A stretch of 64,000 bases of DNA from Burkholderiales bacterium (GCA_019747905.1 JAIEQG010000054.1:1-64000); one strand, 5' to 3'; numbered from the stretch's first letter, positions 1 to 8,979 are shown. Notes: generated by a model from the sequence alone, not told the origin. Translations and numbers: made by a program.

Positions 1-26
1 CAGAGGCACCCTGTACCCAACGAAGG

Positions 27-80
27 TGGGGGAAGGGGTGTACATACCCTCCCCCGGCTATGCCGGGGGAGGGTTAGGGT
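27..80. repeat. Family I palindromic repeat, left inverted arm
   Basis: This stretch matches 210-262 as an inverted repeat of about 50 bases, roughly 90% identical by eye. Its core (47-73) is a perfect palindrome with 12-base arms CCCTCCCCCGGC around a 3-base loop. A GTACA-containing linker joins it to a second, degraded palindrome. The same two-palindrome unit recurs at 7801-7961, so it is a REP/BIME-like dispersed element. I see no gene in bases 1-95. Confidence 0.8.
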
Positions 81-95
81 GGGGGCCAGCGATAC

Positions 96-210
96 TCAAG
101 AACCGACCACCCCCGCCTCACGCGCTTGGTTGTCCGCGTGATAACTCGACCGTACCAGCGGCCCGCACGCCGCGTGCCGGAAACCCATCGCCAGCGCCTC
201 GCGCTCGAAC
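96..210 (-). pseudogene. Duplicated 3' end of lipA (C-terminal fragment)
   Basis: Bases 107-210 repeat lipA bases 303-406 with 4 mismatches in 104 (at 153, 162, 183 and 190). Read on the minus strand, three of the four changes are synonymous and one changes Val to Ala. The fragment continues in frame to its own stop codon (TGA at 96-98), giving the ending REAGVVGS where intact lipA ends REAGVGS. It has no start codon and breaks off at 210 into a palindromic repeat. The pattern of mostly silent changes and a separate stop suggests the tail of a diverged lipA allele left by recombination, not a recent tandem copy. Confidence 0.85.
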
Positions 211-290
211 TAACCCTCCCCCGGCATAGCCGGGGGAGGGGATGTACAGCTCCTTCCCCCAACTAAAGTTGGGGGAAGGTTGGGATGGGG
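210..290. repeat. Family I palindromic repeat, right arm
   Basis: Two adjacent palindromes are visible: 214-240 (arm CCCTCCCCCGGC, loop ATA) and about 253-278 (arm CTTCCCCCAACT). They are joined by a short linker containing GTACA. The unit is the inverted counterpart of 27-80 and resembles 7801-7890. It lies directly after the lipA stop codon on the minus strand, so as RNA it could act as a 3' hairpin for lipA, although no T-run follows. Confidence 0.8.
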
Positions 291-294
291 GCTG

Positions 295-1233
295 CTAGCT
301 TCCCACCCCCGCCTCACGCGCTTGGTTGTCCGCGTGATAACTCGACCGCACCAGCGGTCCGCACGCCGCGTGCCGGAAGCCCATCACCAGCGCCTCGCGC
401 TCGAACACCTTGAACTGCGCCGGTTCGACGTAACGCAGCACCGGCAGATGACCGCCGCTCGGCTGCAGGTACTGTCCGACCGTCAGCATGTCCACGTCGT
501 GCGCGCGCAGGTCGCGCATCACGGCGAGGATCTCGTCGTCGGTTTCCCCCAGGCCCACCATCAGCCCGGACTTGGTCGGCAGTGACGGGTGCCGCTGCTT
601 GAACGCCTTCAGCAGATTGAGCGAGTTTGCATAGTCCGCACCCGGACGCGCCTGCTTGTACAGGCGCGGCACGGTCTCGAGATTGTGATTCATCACGTCG
701 GGCGGTGCGGCGCCGAGTGCGTCGAGCGCTTTCTCGAGCCGGCCGCGAAAGTCGGGCACGAGCACCTCGATGGTCGTCTGCGGCGAATGCTCGCGCACGG
801 CGCGGATGCAGTCGGCGAAGTGCCCGGCGCCACCGTCGCGCAGGTCGTCGCGGTCGACGCTGGTGATCACCACGTAGTTGAGACCCATGTCGCGGATGGT
901 GGTCGCGAGGTTGAGCGGCTCGTTCGCGTCCGGCGGTTGCGGGCGGCCGTGGGCCACGTCGCAGAACGGGCAACGACGTGTGCACAGATCACCCAGGATC
1001 ATGAACGTGGCCGTGCCCTTGCCGAAGCACTCGCCGATGTTCGGACAGGACGCTTCTTCGCACACCGTGTGGAGATTATGGTCGCGCAGCGCCTGCTTCA
1101 CCTCGTGGAAGCGGGCATTGCCGCCGGCGCGCACGCGGATCCAGTCGGGCTTCTTGAGCCGCTCGACGGGAACGATCTTGATCGGGTTGCGCGCGGTCTT
1201 CGCTGCGCCGGTTTGCTTGATGGGAGTGTCCAT
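295..1233 (-). CDS. lipA: Lipoyl synthase
   Basis: Radical SAM enzyme that inserts two sulfur atoms into protein-bound octanoyl groups to make the lipoyl cofactor of the 2-oxoacid dehydrogenases and the glycine cleavage system. The 312-residue protein shows the auxiliary cluster cysteines C58, C63 and C69, the radical SAM CxxxCxxC motif at C84, C88 and C91, and the C-terminal RSSY motif whose serine ligates the auxiliary cluster. I chose the ATG at 1233, 8 bases after the lipB stop; the open frame extends upstream but only overlaps lipB. Length is normal for the family. A partial second copy of its 3' end lies at 96-210. Confidence 0.97.
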   Translation of the reverse strand: MDTPIKQTGAAKTARNPIKIVPVERLKKPDWIRVRAGGNARFHEVKQALRDHNLHTVCEEASCPNIGECFGKGTATFMILGDLCTRRCPFCDVAHGRPQPPDANEPLNLATTIRDMGLNYVVITSVDRDDLRDGGAGHFADCIRAVREHSPQTTIEVLVPDFRGRLEKALDALGAAPPDVMNHNLETVPRLYKQARPGADYANSLNLLKAFKQRHPSLPTKSGLMVGLGETDDEILAVMRDLRAHDVDMLTVGQYLQPSGGHLPVLRYVEPAQFKVFEREALVMGFRHAACGPLVRSSYHADNQAREAGVGS

Positions 1234-1241
1234 GAATGCGA

Positions 1242-1865
1242 TCAGGAAGCGAGGCGAAGGCGGAGCCGGTCCGTCAGTGCCTCGGCTATGGATGGGTACG
1301 ACGCCATGATGCCGAGCTTTCGGGCGCTCGTCACGGCAAGTCCCGGATAGCCGCAGGGATCGATGGCCTCGAAGGCGGTGAGGTCGGGCTCCACGTTGAA
1401 GGCGAGTCCGTGATAGCAGCAGCCGTTGCGCACCCGCAGGCCCAGGGCTGCGATCTTGGCCTCCCCTACGTACACACCGGGACGCGCGGCATCGCCATGG
1501 GCCTCGACACCCTCGGTCGCGAGGTAGTCGACCACGGCCTGCTCCAGCAGCCGCACGAGCGTGCGCACGGTGAGGTCGTGCCGGCGCAGGTCGAGCAGCG
1601 TGTAGATCACCGCCTGGCCGGGGCCGTGATAAGTGATCTGTCCGCCGCGGTCGGTGCGCACGACAGGGATGCCGTTGTCGAAGCGCGGCAGGTGCTGCGA
1701 TCGGCCGGCCACGCCGACCGTGTAGACAGGCGGATGCTCGGTGATCCAGAGCTCGTCGGCGGTGCCCGTGTCGCGCCCGGCGGTGAAGCGCTGCATGGCG
1801 CGCCACGTCTCCTCGTAGTCCGTCACGCCGAGCGCCCGGACGATCGTGACCGCCGCACGCCTCAC
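1242..1865 (-). CDS. lipB: Octanoyltransferase LipB
   Basis: Transfers octanoyl from octanoyl-ACP to the lipoyl domains of target enzymes, providing the substrate for LipA just downstream. The family core is visible: the RGGQ-TYHGPGQ segment near residue 70, the catalytic lysine in GEAKIAALG, and the catalytic cysteine in the DPCG motif. I placed the start at GTG 1865, giving 207 residues, because GAGG lies about 10 bases upstream and the family N-terminus fits; this overlaps the end of the DUF493 gene by several codons less one frame, which suggests translational coupling. Upstream frame extension is shadow. Confidence 0.93.
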   Translation of the reverse strand: MRRAAVTIVRALGVTDYEETWRAMQRFTAGRDTGTADELWITEHPPVYTVGVAGRSQHLPRFDNGIPVVRTDRGGQITYHGPGQAVIYTLLDLRRHDLTVRTLVRLLEQAVVDYLATEGVEAHGDAARPGVYVGEAKIAALGLRVRNGCCYHGLAFNVEPDLTAFEAIDPCGYPGLAVTSARKLGIMASYPSIAEALTDRLRLRLAS

Positions 1866-1879
1866 GCCCGCCGCCTCGG

Positions 1880-2167
1880 CTACAACACCATGACGACTTG
1901 CGGGTGATCGCACAGATCGCGGTACAGGGCGTCCAGCTGTTCGCGCGAGGTCGCGCGAATCACGCACGTCACCGACAGATAGTTCTTCTGCTTGCTGGTG
2001 CGCATTTCCACCGTGGACGGGTCGAAATCGGGGGCGTGCTTCGACACGATCTCGATCACGGACTGCGCGAGACCGCGCTCCTGCCGGCCCATGATCTTGA
2101 TCGGGAACTCGGTCGGGTACTCGATGAGGGACGGTTGTGCCTGCTCCGAGTTGGTCATGGTGCTCAT
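1880..2167 (-). CDS. ybeD: DUF493 / YbeD family protein
   Basis: Small cytosolic protein (95 residues) with the YbeD fold, which resembles ACT-like regulatory domains. Its molecular role is not established in the family. The conserved [11 protein letters not shown] start and the C-terminal [15 protein letters not shown] region are seen. It sits between the aminotransferase gene and lipB, as in many beta- and gammaproteobacteria, and its ATG overlaps the aminotransferase stop codon (ATGA). A second ATG at 2158 is also possible. Confidence 0.93.
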   Translation of the reverse strand: MSTMTNSEQAQPSLIEYPTEFPIKIMGRQERGLAQSVIEIVSKHAPDFDPSTVEMRTSKQKNYLSVTCVIRATSREQLDALYRDLCDHPQVVMVL

Positions 2168-3009
2168 CCTTTCTTCGGTCGCTTGTGCGCCTGATACAGC
2201 GCATGCATCCGCCGGAAGATGGGGCCGGGTGTGCCGCTTCCAATAGGGCGGCCGTCCAGCGTGGTGATGGCTAGTACTTCCCGGGTCGAACTGGTGAGCC
2301 AGAGCTCGTCGGCCTGGCGCAACTCCGCCTCGCTCACATCGCCCTGTTCGCAGGCGAGCCCGGCGCCGGCAGCGAGTTCGAGGATGAAGTCGTAGGTGAT
2401 GCCGGACAGGATCAGGTGGCTCTTGGGCGGAGTACGAATGACGCCGCCTTTCACCACGAAGATGTTCGCGGCCGAACCTTCGGTGAGGAACCCGTCGCGC
2501 AGCAGCACCGTCTCGGCTGCGCCGGCGTCGATCGCGAGCTGGCGCAGCAGCACGTTGGCGAGCAGCGCCGTGGACTTGATGTCGCAACGGTACCAGCGGT
2601 TGTCGGTGCCCGTGACGGCGGCGACGCCGCGTTCGATCTGTTCCGCCGACGGCGTCGACAGCGGATTCGACATCATGAACACCGTGGGCGAGAGGTCCTT
2701 CGGGAACGCGTGGTCGCGCTTCGCCACACCGCGCGTGATGTGGACGTACACCGATTGGTCGGTGAATTCCTGCCGCGCGATCAGCTCGCCGATCAATTCC
2801 GTCCAGCGCGCGGAGTTGTTCGGGTTGCGGATACGAAGCGCGTCGAGGCTGCGTTGCAGCCGCGCGAGATGGCCCTCGAGGCGCAGCGGCGTGCGGTCGT
2901 AGACGGGAATGACTTCGTAGACCCCGTCGCCGAAGATGAAACCGCGATCGAGTACCGGAATCTTCGCCTCGGCGAGCGGCAGGAACTCGCCGTTCAGATA
3001 GCAGATCAT
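2164..3009 (-). CDS. dat: D-amino acid aminotransferase (PLP class IV)
   Basis: Fold-type IV PLP enzyme of 281 residues that interconverts D-alanine and D-glutamate with their 2-oxo acids. It begins with the family signature near DRGFIFGDGVYE (residues 21-32), and the PLP lysine is K145 in RCDIKSTALL. Branched-chain aminotransferase and ADC lyase share the fold, so the substrate is inferred from overall resemblance and from its place next to a D-alanyl-D-alanine carboxypeptidase gene, which fits D-alanine recycling. Its ATG overlaps the dacA stop and its stop overlaps the ybeD start, so the genes form a tightly coupled operon. Confidence 0.92.
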   Translation of the reverse strand: MICYLNGEFLPLAEAKIPVLDRGFIFGDGVYEVIPVYDRTPLRLEGHLARLQRSLDALRIRNPNNSARWTELIGELIARQEFTDQSVYVHITRGVAKRDHAFPKDLSPTVFMMSNPLSTPSAEQIERGVAAVTGTDNRWYRCDIKSTALLANVLLRQLAIDAGAAETVLLRDGFLTEGSAANIFVVKGGVIRTPPKSHLILSGITYDFILELAAGAGLACEQGDVSEAELRQADELWLTSSTREVLAITTLDGRPIGSGTPGPIFRRMHALYQAHKRPKKG

Positions 3010-4139
3010 TTGAACCAGAGGCGCAGGCTGTCCCAGGTGCGGCCGAAGATGTTGGCGACGCCGATCGCTTCGAGGGCGAGCACCGGAAAATCGCCCAGCG
3101 GCTTGTCGTCCAGAGTCACGCGCAGCGTACCGACCCGCTGTCCCGGCGCGATCGGTGCGACCAGCGGCTGCGTGCTTTCCATGGTCGCCTTGAGGCGCTC
3201 GCCCATGCCGCGCGGCACGGTGAGCGCGAGGTCCTCGTTGAATCCGGCCTTGAGCTCGTTGTTCGCGCCCTTGAAGACCGGGATCGCCGCGACCGCCTGG
3301 CCCTTGGCATACAGGCGCACGGTGTCGTAGAACTGGAATCCGTAGTTGAGCAGCTTCTGGCTCTCCTGCGCGCGGGCTGCATCGGATGCGGTTCCCAGCA
3401 CCACGGATAGCAGCCGGCGCGGCGGCCGCGAAGCCGTGGCGACGAGGCAGTAGCCGGCCGATTCGTGAAAGCCGGTCTTCATGCCGTCCACCGTCGGGTC
3501 GGAGGCCAGCAGCCGATTGCGGTTGTACTGCGTGATGTTGTTGTAGCGGTACTCGCGCATCGAGTACAGCGGAAAGAACTCGGGGAAGTCGCGGATCACG
3601 TTGGCCGCGAGCACCGCGAGATCCAGTGCCGTCGAATAGTGCTGCGGATTCGGCAAGCCGGTGGCGTTGACGAAGTGGCTGCCCTTGAGGCCCATGCGCG
3701 CGGCCTGCTTGTTCATCATCTCGGCGAATGCCTCTTCGCTGCCGCCGACGGCTTCGGCGAGCGCGATGGTGGCGTCGTTGCCGGACTGTACCACCATGCC
3801 CTTCAGGAGTTCGTCTACGGTGACCGGCTTGCGCGGTTCGATGAACATGCGCGAGCCGTCGGCTTTCCAGGCCCGCTCGGACACCGGCACGGTCTGATCC
3901 GTCGTGAGGCGCTTTTGTTTGATCGCGTCGAACACCAGGTACGCGGTCATCAATTTGGTGAGCGAGGCGGGTTCGACCCTTTCGTCGGGGCCGCGCGACA
4001 CCAGCACCTGGCGGGTCTGCCAGTCGAGCAGTACCCAGGCCTTCGCGGCCAGGGCGGGGGGCGAGGGGATCAGCGGTGCCGGGGACTGCGCGAAAGCGGG
4101 TGCGGCGAAGAACAGGAAGGCGGCAGCAAGAATACGCAT
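3006..4139 (-). CDS. dacA: D-alanyl-D-alanine carboxypeptidase (PBP5/6 family)
   Basis: Low-molecular-mass penicillin-binding protein that trims the terminal D-alanine of peptidoglycan stem peptides in the periplasm. The three active-site motifs are present: SLTK with S59 and K62, SGN at 119-121, and KTG at 221-223. A signal peptide (about residues 1-17, ending AFA) precedes the mature domain, and the C-terminal beta domain ends with an amphipathic stretch that could bind the membrane. ATG 4139 was chosen because it yields the signal peptide; the longer frame upstream has no support. The copper chaperone gene is divergent. Confidence 0.95.
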   Translation of the reverse strand: MRILAAAFLFFAAPAFAQSPAPLIPSPPALAAKAWVLLDWQTRQVLVSRGPDERVEPASLTKLMTAYLVFDAIKQKRLTTDQTVPVSERAWKADGSRMFIEPRKPVTVDELLKGMVVQSGNDATIALAEAVGGSEEAFAEMMNKQAARMGLKGSHFVNATGLPNPQHYSTALDLAVLAANVIRDFPEFFPLYSMREYRYNNITQYNRNRLLASDPTVDGMKTGFHESAGYCLVATASRPPRRLLSVVLGTASDAARAQESQKLLNYGFQFYDTVRLYAKGQAVAAIPVFKGANNELKAGFNEDLALTVPRGMGERLKATMESTQPLVAPIAPGQRVGTLRVTLDDKPLGDFPVLALEAIGVANIFGRTWDSLRLWFK

Positions 4140-4260
4140 GGTGTGTCGGGCGGGCGGGAAACGAGAATTATAGGCTCCCCACTTGTCCCAAGCGCGTTGC
4201 CTCGGACTTTCCACGCTGGAACAATCGCAGGTTCCAGCGAACGACGGACGGAGACTCGGA

Positions 4261-4701
4261 ATGAAAACCACAAGCTTTCTCGCATGCACCCTGTTGCTGA
4301 TGGCCACGGCTGCCGCTGCGGCGGAAAAGGTCATGGTTGAGGTGAGCAACGCGTGGGTGCGGGCCACGGTGGCCGGCCAACCGGTGGCCGGGGCCTATTT
4401 CGACTTGCGCGCGCAGCGTTCGGCGAAGCTCATTGGCGTTGCGAGCCCGGTCGCAAAGCGCGGCGAGATCCACGAGATGAAGGACGACGGCGGCATGATG
4501 ACCATGCGTGCGGTGGACGCCGTCGACCTGCCGGCCGGCAAGACGGTCAGTCTGGCCCCAGGCGGATTGCACGTGATGTTGTTCGGGCTCTCCGAGCCGC
4601 TGGTCGCTGGCCGCAAGGTCCCGCTGACGCTCGAGTTCCGTGGGGATTCCGGCGGCGTTTTCAAGCAGATCGTCGTCATTCCGGTAAAGGCGGTCGATTA
4701 A
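4261..4701 (+). CDS. Periplasmic copper chaperone PCu(A)C
   Basis: Small periplasmic Cu(I) chaperone of 146 residues that helps load the CuA or CuB site of cytochrome oxidases. It has a cleavable signal peptide (residues 1-21, AAAAA before EK). The PCuAC metal-binding residues are seen as HEM followed by a methionine cluster and then HVM in the sequence GGLHVMLFG. ATG 4261 was preferred to an in-frame upstream ATG at 4183 because the signal peptide starts there. A link to the cytochrome oxidase cluster at 37458-46028 is inferred from family function. Confidence 0.93.
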   Translation: MKTTSFLACTLLLMATAAAAAEKVMVEVSNAWVRATVAGQPVAGAYFDLRAQRSAKLIGVASPVAKRGEIHEMKDDGGMMTMRAVDAVDLPAGKTVSLAPGGLHVMLFGLSEPLVAGRKVPLTLEFRGDSGGVFKQIVVIPVKAVD

Positions 4702-4711
4702 CAGGAAGGGT

Positions 4712-4740
4712 CTTGAAAGCCTGCTCGGGATACACAAATA
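4712..4740 (+). promoter_or_regulatory. Candidate sigma-32 promoter for hsp20
   Basis: CTTGAAA at 4712-4718 is a full match to the sigma-32 -35 element. After 14 bases comes CACAAATA, a partial match to the -10 element. The position, about 90 bases before a small heat shock gene, suits heat-shock control, and rpoH is itself in this window. The -10 match is weak, so this is a candidate only. Confidence 0.45.
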
Positions 4741-4833
4741 GGGGGCATGGACAGGCCGAGTCGAGACCGCTCTCCCCGGACCGAGTCCGCAGCCGTACCC
4801 CATTCAACAGCAACCCGATCAGGAGAGAGAACC

Positions 4834-6281
<1,448 letters not shown>

Positions 6282-6370
6282 TTGGCAAGGGGCAATGTGG
6301 CTCCCCCTCATCCCCCAACCCCTTCTCCCCCACGGAGGAGAGGAGCTTCAAGCGCCTCTGAGGAGTTGAG

Positions 6371-7030
6371 TTGAAGCGGCACGTGGGACATGCGCGGCAT
6401 CCGGTCTGGATCTTCGATCTCGACAACACGCTGCACGACGCCACCCCCCACATCTTTCCGCACATGAACCGCGCGATGACTGCCTACGTGGCGGAGCACC
6501 TGGCGGTGGACGAGGCCCAGGCCAACGAGCTGCGCACCCGCTACTGGCGCCGCTACGGTGCGACGCTGCTGGGGCTGATGCGGCACCACGGGGTCGACCC
6601 CCACCATTTCCTGTGGCACACCCACCAGTTCCCGGACCTCCGGCCCATGCTGCTGGCGCACCCGGCATTGAAGTCGCTGCTGCGCCGCCTGCCGGGCCGC
6701 AAGATCGTGTTCTCGAACTCGCCCACGCACTATTCGGACGCCGTGCTCCGGGCGCTGGGCATCCGGCGCTTCTTCGAGGGCGTCTTCACGATCGAGCACA
6801 CCGGGTTCCGCCCGAAGCCCGACGTCGCCGGCTTCCGGCGCCTGTTGCGGCGCCACCGGTTGCATCCACGGCGCTGCGTGATGATCGAGGACGTCGCGGG
6901 CAATCTGCTCACGGCGAAGCGGCTGGGCATGCGCACCGTCCTCGTGGGCCGCACCGGCAGCCGACCGGCCCATGTCGACCTCGCGTTGCGGGACGTGGCC
7001 GGCCTTGCGCGGGTACTTTGGAGGCGTTGA
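6371..7030 (+). CDS. HAD-family pyrimidine 5'-nucleotidase
   Basis: Haloacid dehalogenase hydrolase of 219 residues. Motif I is DLDNTLHDA near residue 16, motif II is the FSNSP segment, the motif III lysine is in RPKPDVAGF, and motif IV is MIEDVAGNL. The family contains pyrimidine nucleotidases that hydrolyse UMP, TMP or CMP; substrate choice here is inferred. No ATG lies before motif I: TTG 6371 or GTG 6383 must be used, and I chose TTG for family length. It stands between argB and slmA, as in many Betaproteobacteria. Confidence 0.88.
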   Translation: MKRHVGHARHPVWIFDLDNTLHDATPHIFPHMNRAMTAYVAEHLAVDEAQANELRTRYWRRYGATLLGLMRHHGVDPHHFLWHTHQFPDLRPMLLAHPALKSLLRRLPGRKIVFSNSPTHYSDAVLRALGIRRFFEGVFTIEHTGFRPKPDVAGFRRLLRRHRLHPRRCVMIEDVAGNLLTAKRLGMRTVLVGRTGSRPAHVDLALRDVAGLARVLWRR

Positions 7031-7107
7031 CGAAGCGGGCGCTCGCTTTGTGTACAATCCGCTGCAGCACTGCGCTTGCCGCCCGGCTCGCGCGGTCCTC
7101 TACCTAC

Positions 7108-7113
7108 GGGAGG
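7108..7113 (+). promoter_or_regulatory. Ribosome binding site of the slmA leader ORF
   Basis: GGGAGG lies 7 bases before ATG 7121. It is by far the best ribosome binding site in the argB-slmA interval, yet it serves a short leader ORF made of repeat sequence and not the slmA ATG at 7203, which has none. Confidence 0.7.
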
Positions 7114-7120
7114 TCAAATC

Positions 7121-7201
7121 ATGAAACCGCCCCCACGCTCTCTACGTTCGCTGCCCCCCAAGGGGGCTCGTCAGTATCTGGGGGCGGCCCGGCGATACTG
7201 A
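7121..7201 (+). CDS. Putative 26-residue leader peptide upstream of slmA
   Basis: ATG 7121 follows a strong GGGAGG ribosome binding site. The frame runs 26 codons (starting MKPPPRSLRS) and stops with TGA at 7199-7201, one base before the slmA ATG. After its first two codons it consists of a family III palindromic repeat. The arrangement TGA-C-ATG is typical of translational coupling by re-initiation. Whether the peptide has any function of its own is unknown; it could be simply the route by which ribosomes reach slmA. Confidence 0.5.
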   Translation: MKPPPRSLRSLPPKGARQYLGAARRY

Positions 7202-7202
7202 C
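7123..7202 (+). repeat. Family III palindromic repeat upstream of slmA
   Basis: This unit begins with GCCCCCACGC, contains the palindrome CCCCCAAGGGGG-like core, and ends GGCGGCCCGGCGATACTGAC. Inverted copies with the same layout are seen at 41925-41990 and, diverged, at 8824-8909. It separates a good ribosome binding site from the slmA start codon. Confidence 0.75.
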
Positions 7203-7778
7203 ATGCCCGCCGCCAAACCCGGAGAACGCCGGCTCCAGATCCTGCAGACGCTGGCCGAAATGCTGCAGCAGCCCATCGGCGAGAAGATCACCACGGCCGC
7301 GCTCGCCAAGCGGCTCGACGTTTCCGAAGCGGCGCTCTATCGCCACTTCGCGAGCAAGGCCCAGATGTTCGAGGGCCTCATCGAGTTCATCGAGCAGACG
7401 CTGTTCGGCCTGGTGAACAAGATCACGTCGGAAGAAACCAGCGGCTCGCGCCAGGTGGATGCGATCGTGTCGATGCTGCTGGGATTCGCGGTGAAGAACC
7501 AGGGCATGACCCGGGTGCTGATCGGTGATGCGCTGGTGAACGAGGACGAACGGTTGCAGGCACGGATCAACCAGCTCCACGACCGGCTCGAGAGCCAGGT
7601 CCGCCAGTCGCTGCGTTTCGCCGTGACCCAGAACGAGATCCCGCAGGAGGTGGACACCGCGGCGAAGGCCAACCTCGTGATCTGCTACGTGGTGGGCCGT
7701 TGGCACCAGTACGCCAAGAGCGGGTTCAAGCGCAGTCCGCTGGAGTTCGCGGAGGCGCAGGCAAAGCTGCTGGTGTAG
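7203..7778 (+). CDS. slmA: Nucleoid occlusion factor SlmA (TetR family)
   Basis: DNA-bound division inhibitor that blocks FtsZ assembly over the chromosome. The 191-residue protein has a TetR helix-turn-helix at about residues 25-50 (the segment ALAKRLDVSEAALYRHFASK) and the C-terminal dimer domain ending GRWHQYAKSGFKRSPLE, characteristic of SlmA and not of metabolic TetR repressors. The start codon has no ribosome binding site close by; a repeat-derived leader ORF ends one base before it. The gene is followed by two palindromic repeats and then convergent moeB. Confidence 0.92.
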   Translation: MPAAKPGERRLQILQTLAEMLQQPIGEKITTAALAKRLDVSEAALYRHFASKAQMFEGLIEFIEQTLFGLVNKITSEETSGSRQVDAIVSMLLGFAVKNQGMTRVLIGDALVNEDERLQARINQLHDRLESQVRQSLRFAVTQNEIPQEVDTAAKANLVICYVVGRWHQYAKSGFKRSPLEFAEAQAKLLV

Positions 7779-7800
7779 TACAGGGTCGGGGGGTCGCTGC

Positions 7801-7961
7801 CCCCATCCCGACCTTCCCCCAGCAAAGCTGGGGGAAGGAGCAGTACATCCCCTCCCCCGGCATCGCCGGGGGAGGGCCAGGGTGGGGGCATGCGTCTCGT
7901 CTACGGCAAGCCTGGGCACTCCTTCCCCCGGCGGTGCCGGGGGAAGGTCGGGATGGGGGCT
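7801..7961. repeat. Family I palindromic repeat cluster between slmA and moeB
   Basis: Three palindromes follow one another: arm CTTCCCCCAGC at about 7813-7838, arm CCTCCCCCGGC at about 7850-7876, and arm CTTCCCCCGGC at about 7921-7948. The first two are joined by a linker with GTACA, as in 27-80 and 210-290. They lie between converging genes and could serve as a bidirectional transcript end, though no T-runs are present. Confidence 0.8.
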
Positions 7962-7979
7962 GTCGGCGACCGCGTCAGG

Positions 7980-8747
7980 CTAAACGCCGACCGCCACCTC
8001 AGTCTTCGCGCATACGCTGCACACCGGATCCTTCGACACCCGGATGCTCCGCCACTGCATGGTGCGGGCGTCCAGCAACTGCAAGCGCCCGACCAGCGGC
8101 TCTCCGACTCCGGCCAACACCTTCAGCGCTTCGGCCGCCTGCATGGACCCGATGATCCCCACCAGCGGGGCGAACACGCCCATCACGGCGCAGCGCACCT
8201 CTTCGAACTCGGCGGCTTCGGGGAACAGGCATTCGTAGCACGGGCTGTCGGCCTTGCGTGCGTCGAACACCGCCACCTGGCCGTCGAAGCGCACGGCCGC
8301 GCCGGAGACGAGCGGCTTGCGATGCTTCACGCACGCGCGGTTTACTGCATGCCGCGTGGCGAAGTTGTCGCTGCCGTCGATCACGACGTCCGCCTGCGCC
8401 ACCAGTTCATCCAGGCGGTCTCCGGCGACGCGTTCACGGATCGGATCCACGATGGTGGCAGGGTTGATGCGATTGAGCGTCGCCCGCGCCGAATCCACCT
8501 TCGGTTGCCCGATGCCGTCGGTGTAGTGGGCGATCTGGCGCTGCAGGTTGGTGAGGTCCACCACGTCCGGATCGCACAGCGTGATGCGCCCGACGCCGCT
8601 CGCGGCGAGATAGAGCGCCACCGGCGACCCGAGACCGCCGGCACCGATCACCAGCGCATGGGATCCGAGCCACCGCTCCTGGCCGTCGATGCCGATCTCA
8701 TCCAGCAGGATGTGGCGGCTGTAGCGGAGGAGTTGATCGTCGTTCAT
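7980..8747 (-). CDS. moeB: MoeB/ThiF-type adenylyltransferase
   Basis: E1-like enzyme that adenylates the C-terminal glycine of a ubiquitin-like sulfur carrier (MoaD or ThiS). The 255-residue protein shows the GAGGLGSP nucleotide loop near residue 35, the DGSDNFATR segment, the RCAVMGVFAP strand, and two zinc-binding CxxC pairs (CYEC and CSVC). MoeB and ThiF cannot be separated with confidence by sequence alone; no moa, thi or rhodanese gene is adjacent, so the symbol is a best guess. The start codon is preceded by repeat-derived sequence ending TACTGAC. Confidence 0.85.
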   Translation of the reverse strand: MNDDQLLRYSRHILLDEIGIDGQERWLGSHALVIGAGGLGSPVALYLAASGVGRITLCDPDVVDLTNLQRQIAHYTDGIGQPKVDSARATLNRINPATIVDPIRERVAGDRLDELVAQADVVIDGSDNFATRHAVNRACVKHRKPLVSGAAVRFDGQVAVFDARKADSPCYECLFPEAAEFEEVRCAVMGVFAPLVGIIGSMQAAEALKVLAGVGEPLVGRLQLLDARTMQWRSIRVSKDPVCSVCAKTEVAVGV

Positions 8748-8770
8748 GTCAGTACGGCTTGCGACCTAGC

Positions 8771-8804
8771 GATGGGCCAGCGGCCGGCGCAGCCGGGGCG
8801 CACA
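8771..8804 (-). repeat. Family IV repeat, copy upstream of moeB
   Basis: Read on the minus strand this 34-base unit begins TGTGCGCCCCGGCTGCGC and contains GGCCGCTGGC. It matches the two direct repeats at 57119-57152 and 57206-57239 with a handful of differences. Confidence 0.65.
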
Positions 8805-8823
8805 GGCCCTCGCGCAACAAGCC

Positions 8824-8909
8824 ATGAGGTGGGTGGCGCCGGGCCGCCCCAAGGCAATGACGCGCCCCCTCGGGGGCAGGGAGCACAGCGAGGGTGGGGG
8901 CTGTCATCC
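8824..8909 (-). repeat. Family III repeat between ctpA and moeB
   Basis: On the minus strand it reads GCCCCCACCCTCGCTG, then a palindromic GCCCCCGAGGGGGC core, then CTTGGGGCGGCCCGGCG. The same order of segments occurs at 7123-7202 and, inverted, at 41925-41990. It fills most of the 232-base gap between ctpA and moeB; no gene is seen in this gap. Confidence 0.7.
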
Positions 8910-8941
8910 TGAATCCTCGACGATGCGTCTAGCCCTAAAGA

Positions 8942-8971
8942 CGTATCTTCCGGCCCTGGCCGGAAGATACG
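8942..8971 (-). terminator. Hairpin downstream of ctpA
   Basis: CGTATCTTCCGGCC (8942-8955) is followed after two bases by its complement (8958-8971). The hairpin lies 8 bases beyond the ctpA stop on the minus strand. Downstream T content is low (TCTTTAG), so termination efficiency is uncertain. Confidence 0.6.
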
Positions 8972-8979
8972 GTTCCACT

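Noticed and set aside
4183-4260. N-terminal extension of the copper chaperone
   Set aside because: The signal peptide starts at ATG 4261, and the upstream codons would hide it.
7027-7058. Sigma-70 promoter TTGACG ... TACAAT before slmA
   Set aside because: The -10 box is good but the spacer is 20 bases. It could still be a weak promoter, but I did not list it.
7801-7961. Regular palindromes that could suggest a CRISPR array
   Set aside because: Spacers are short and unequal, the units are not direct repeats of constant length, and no cas gene is nearby. They are REP-like hairpins.
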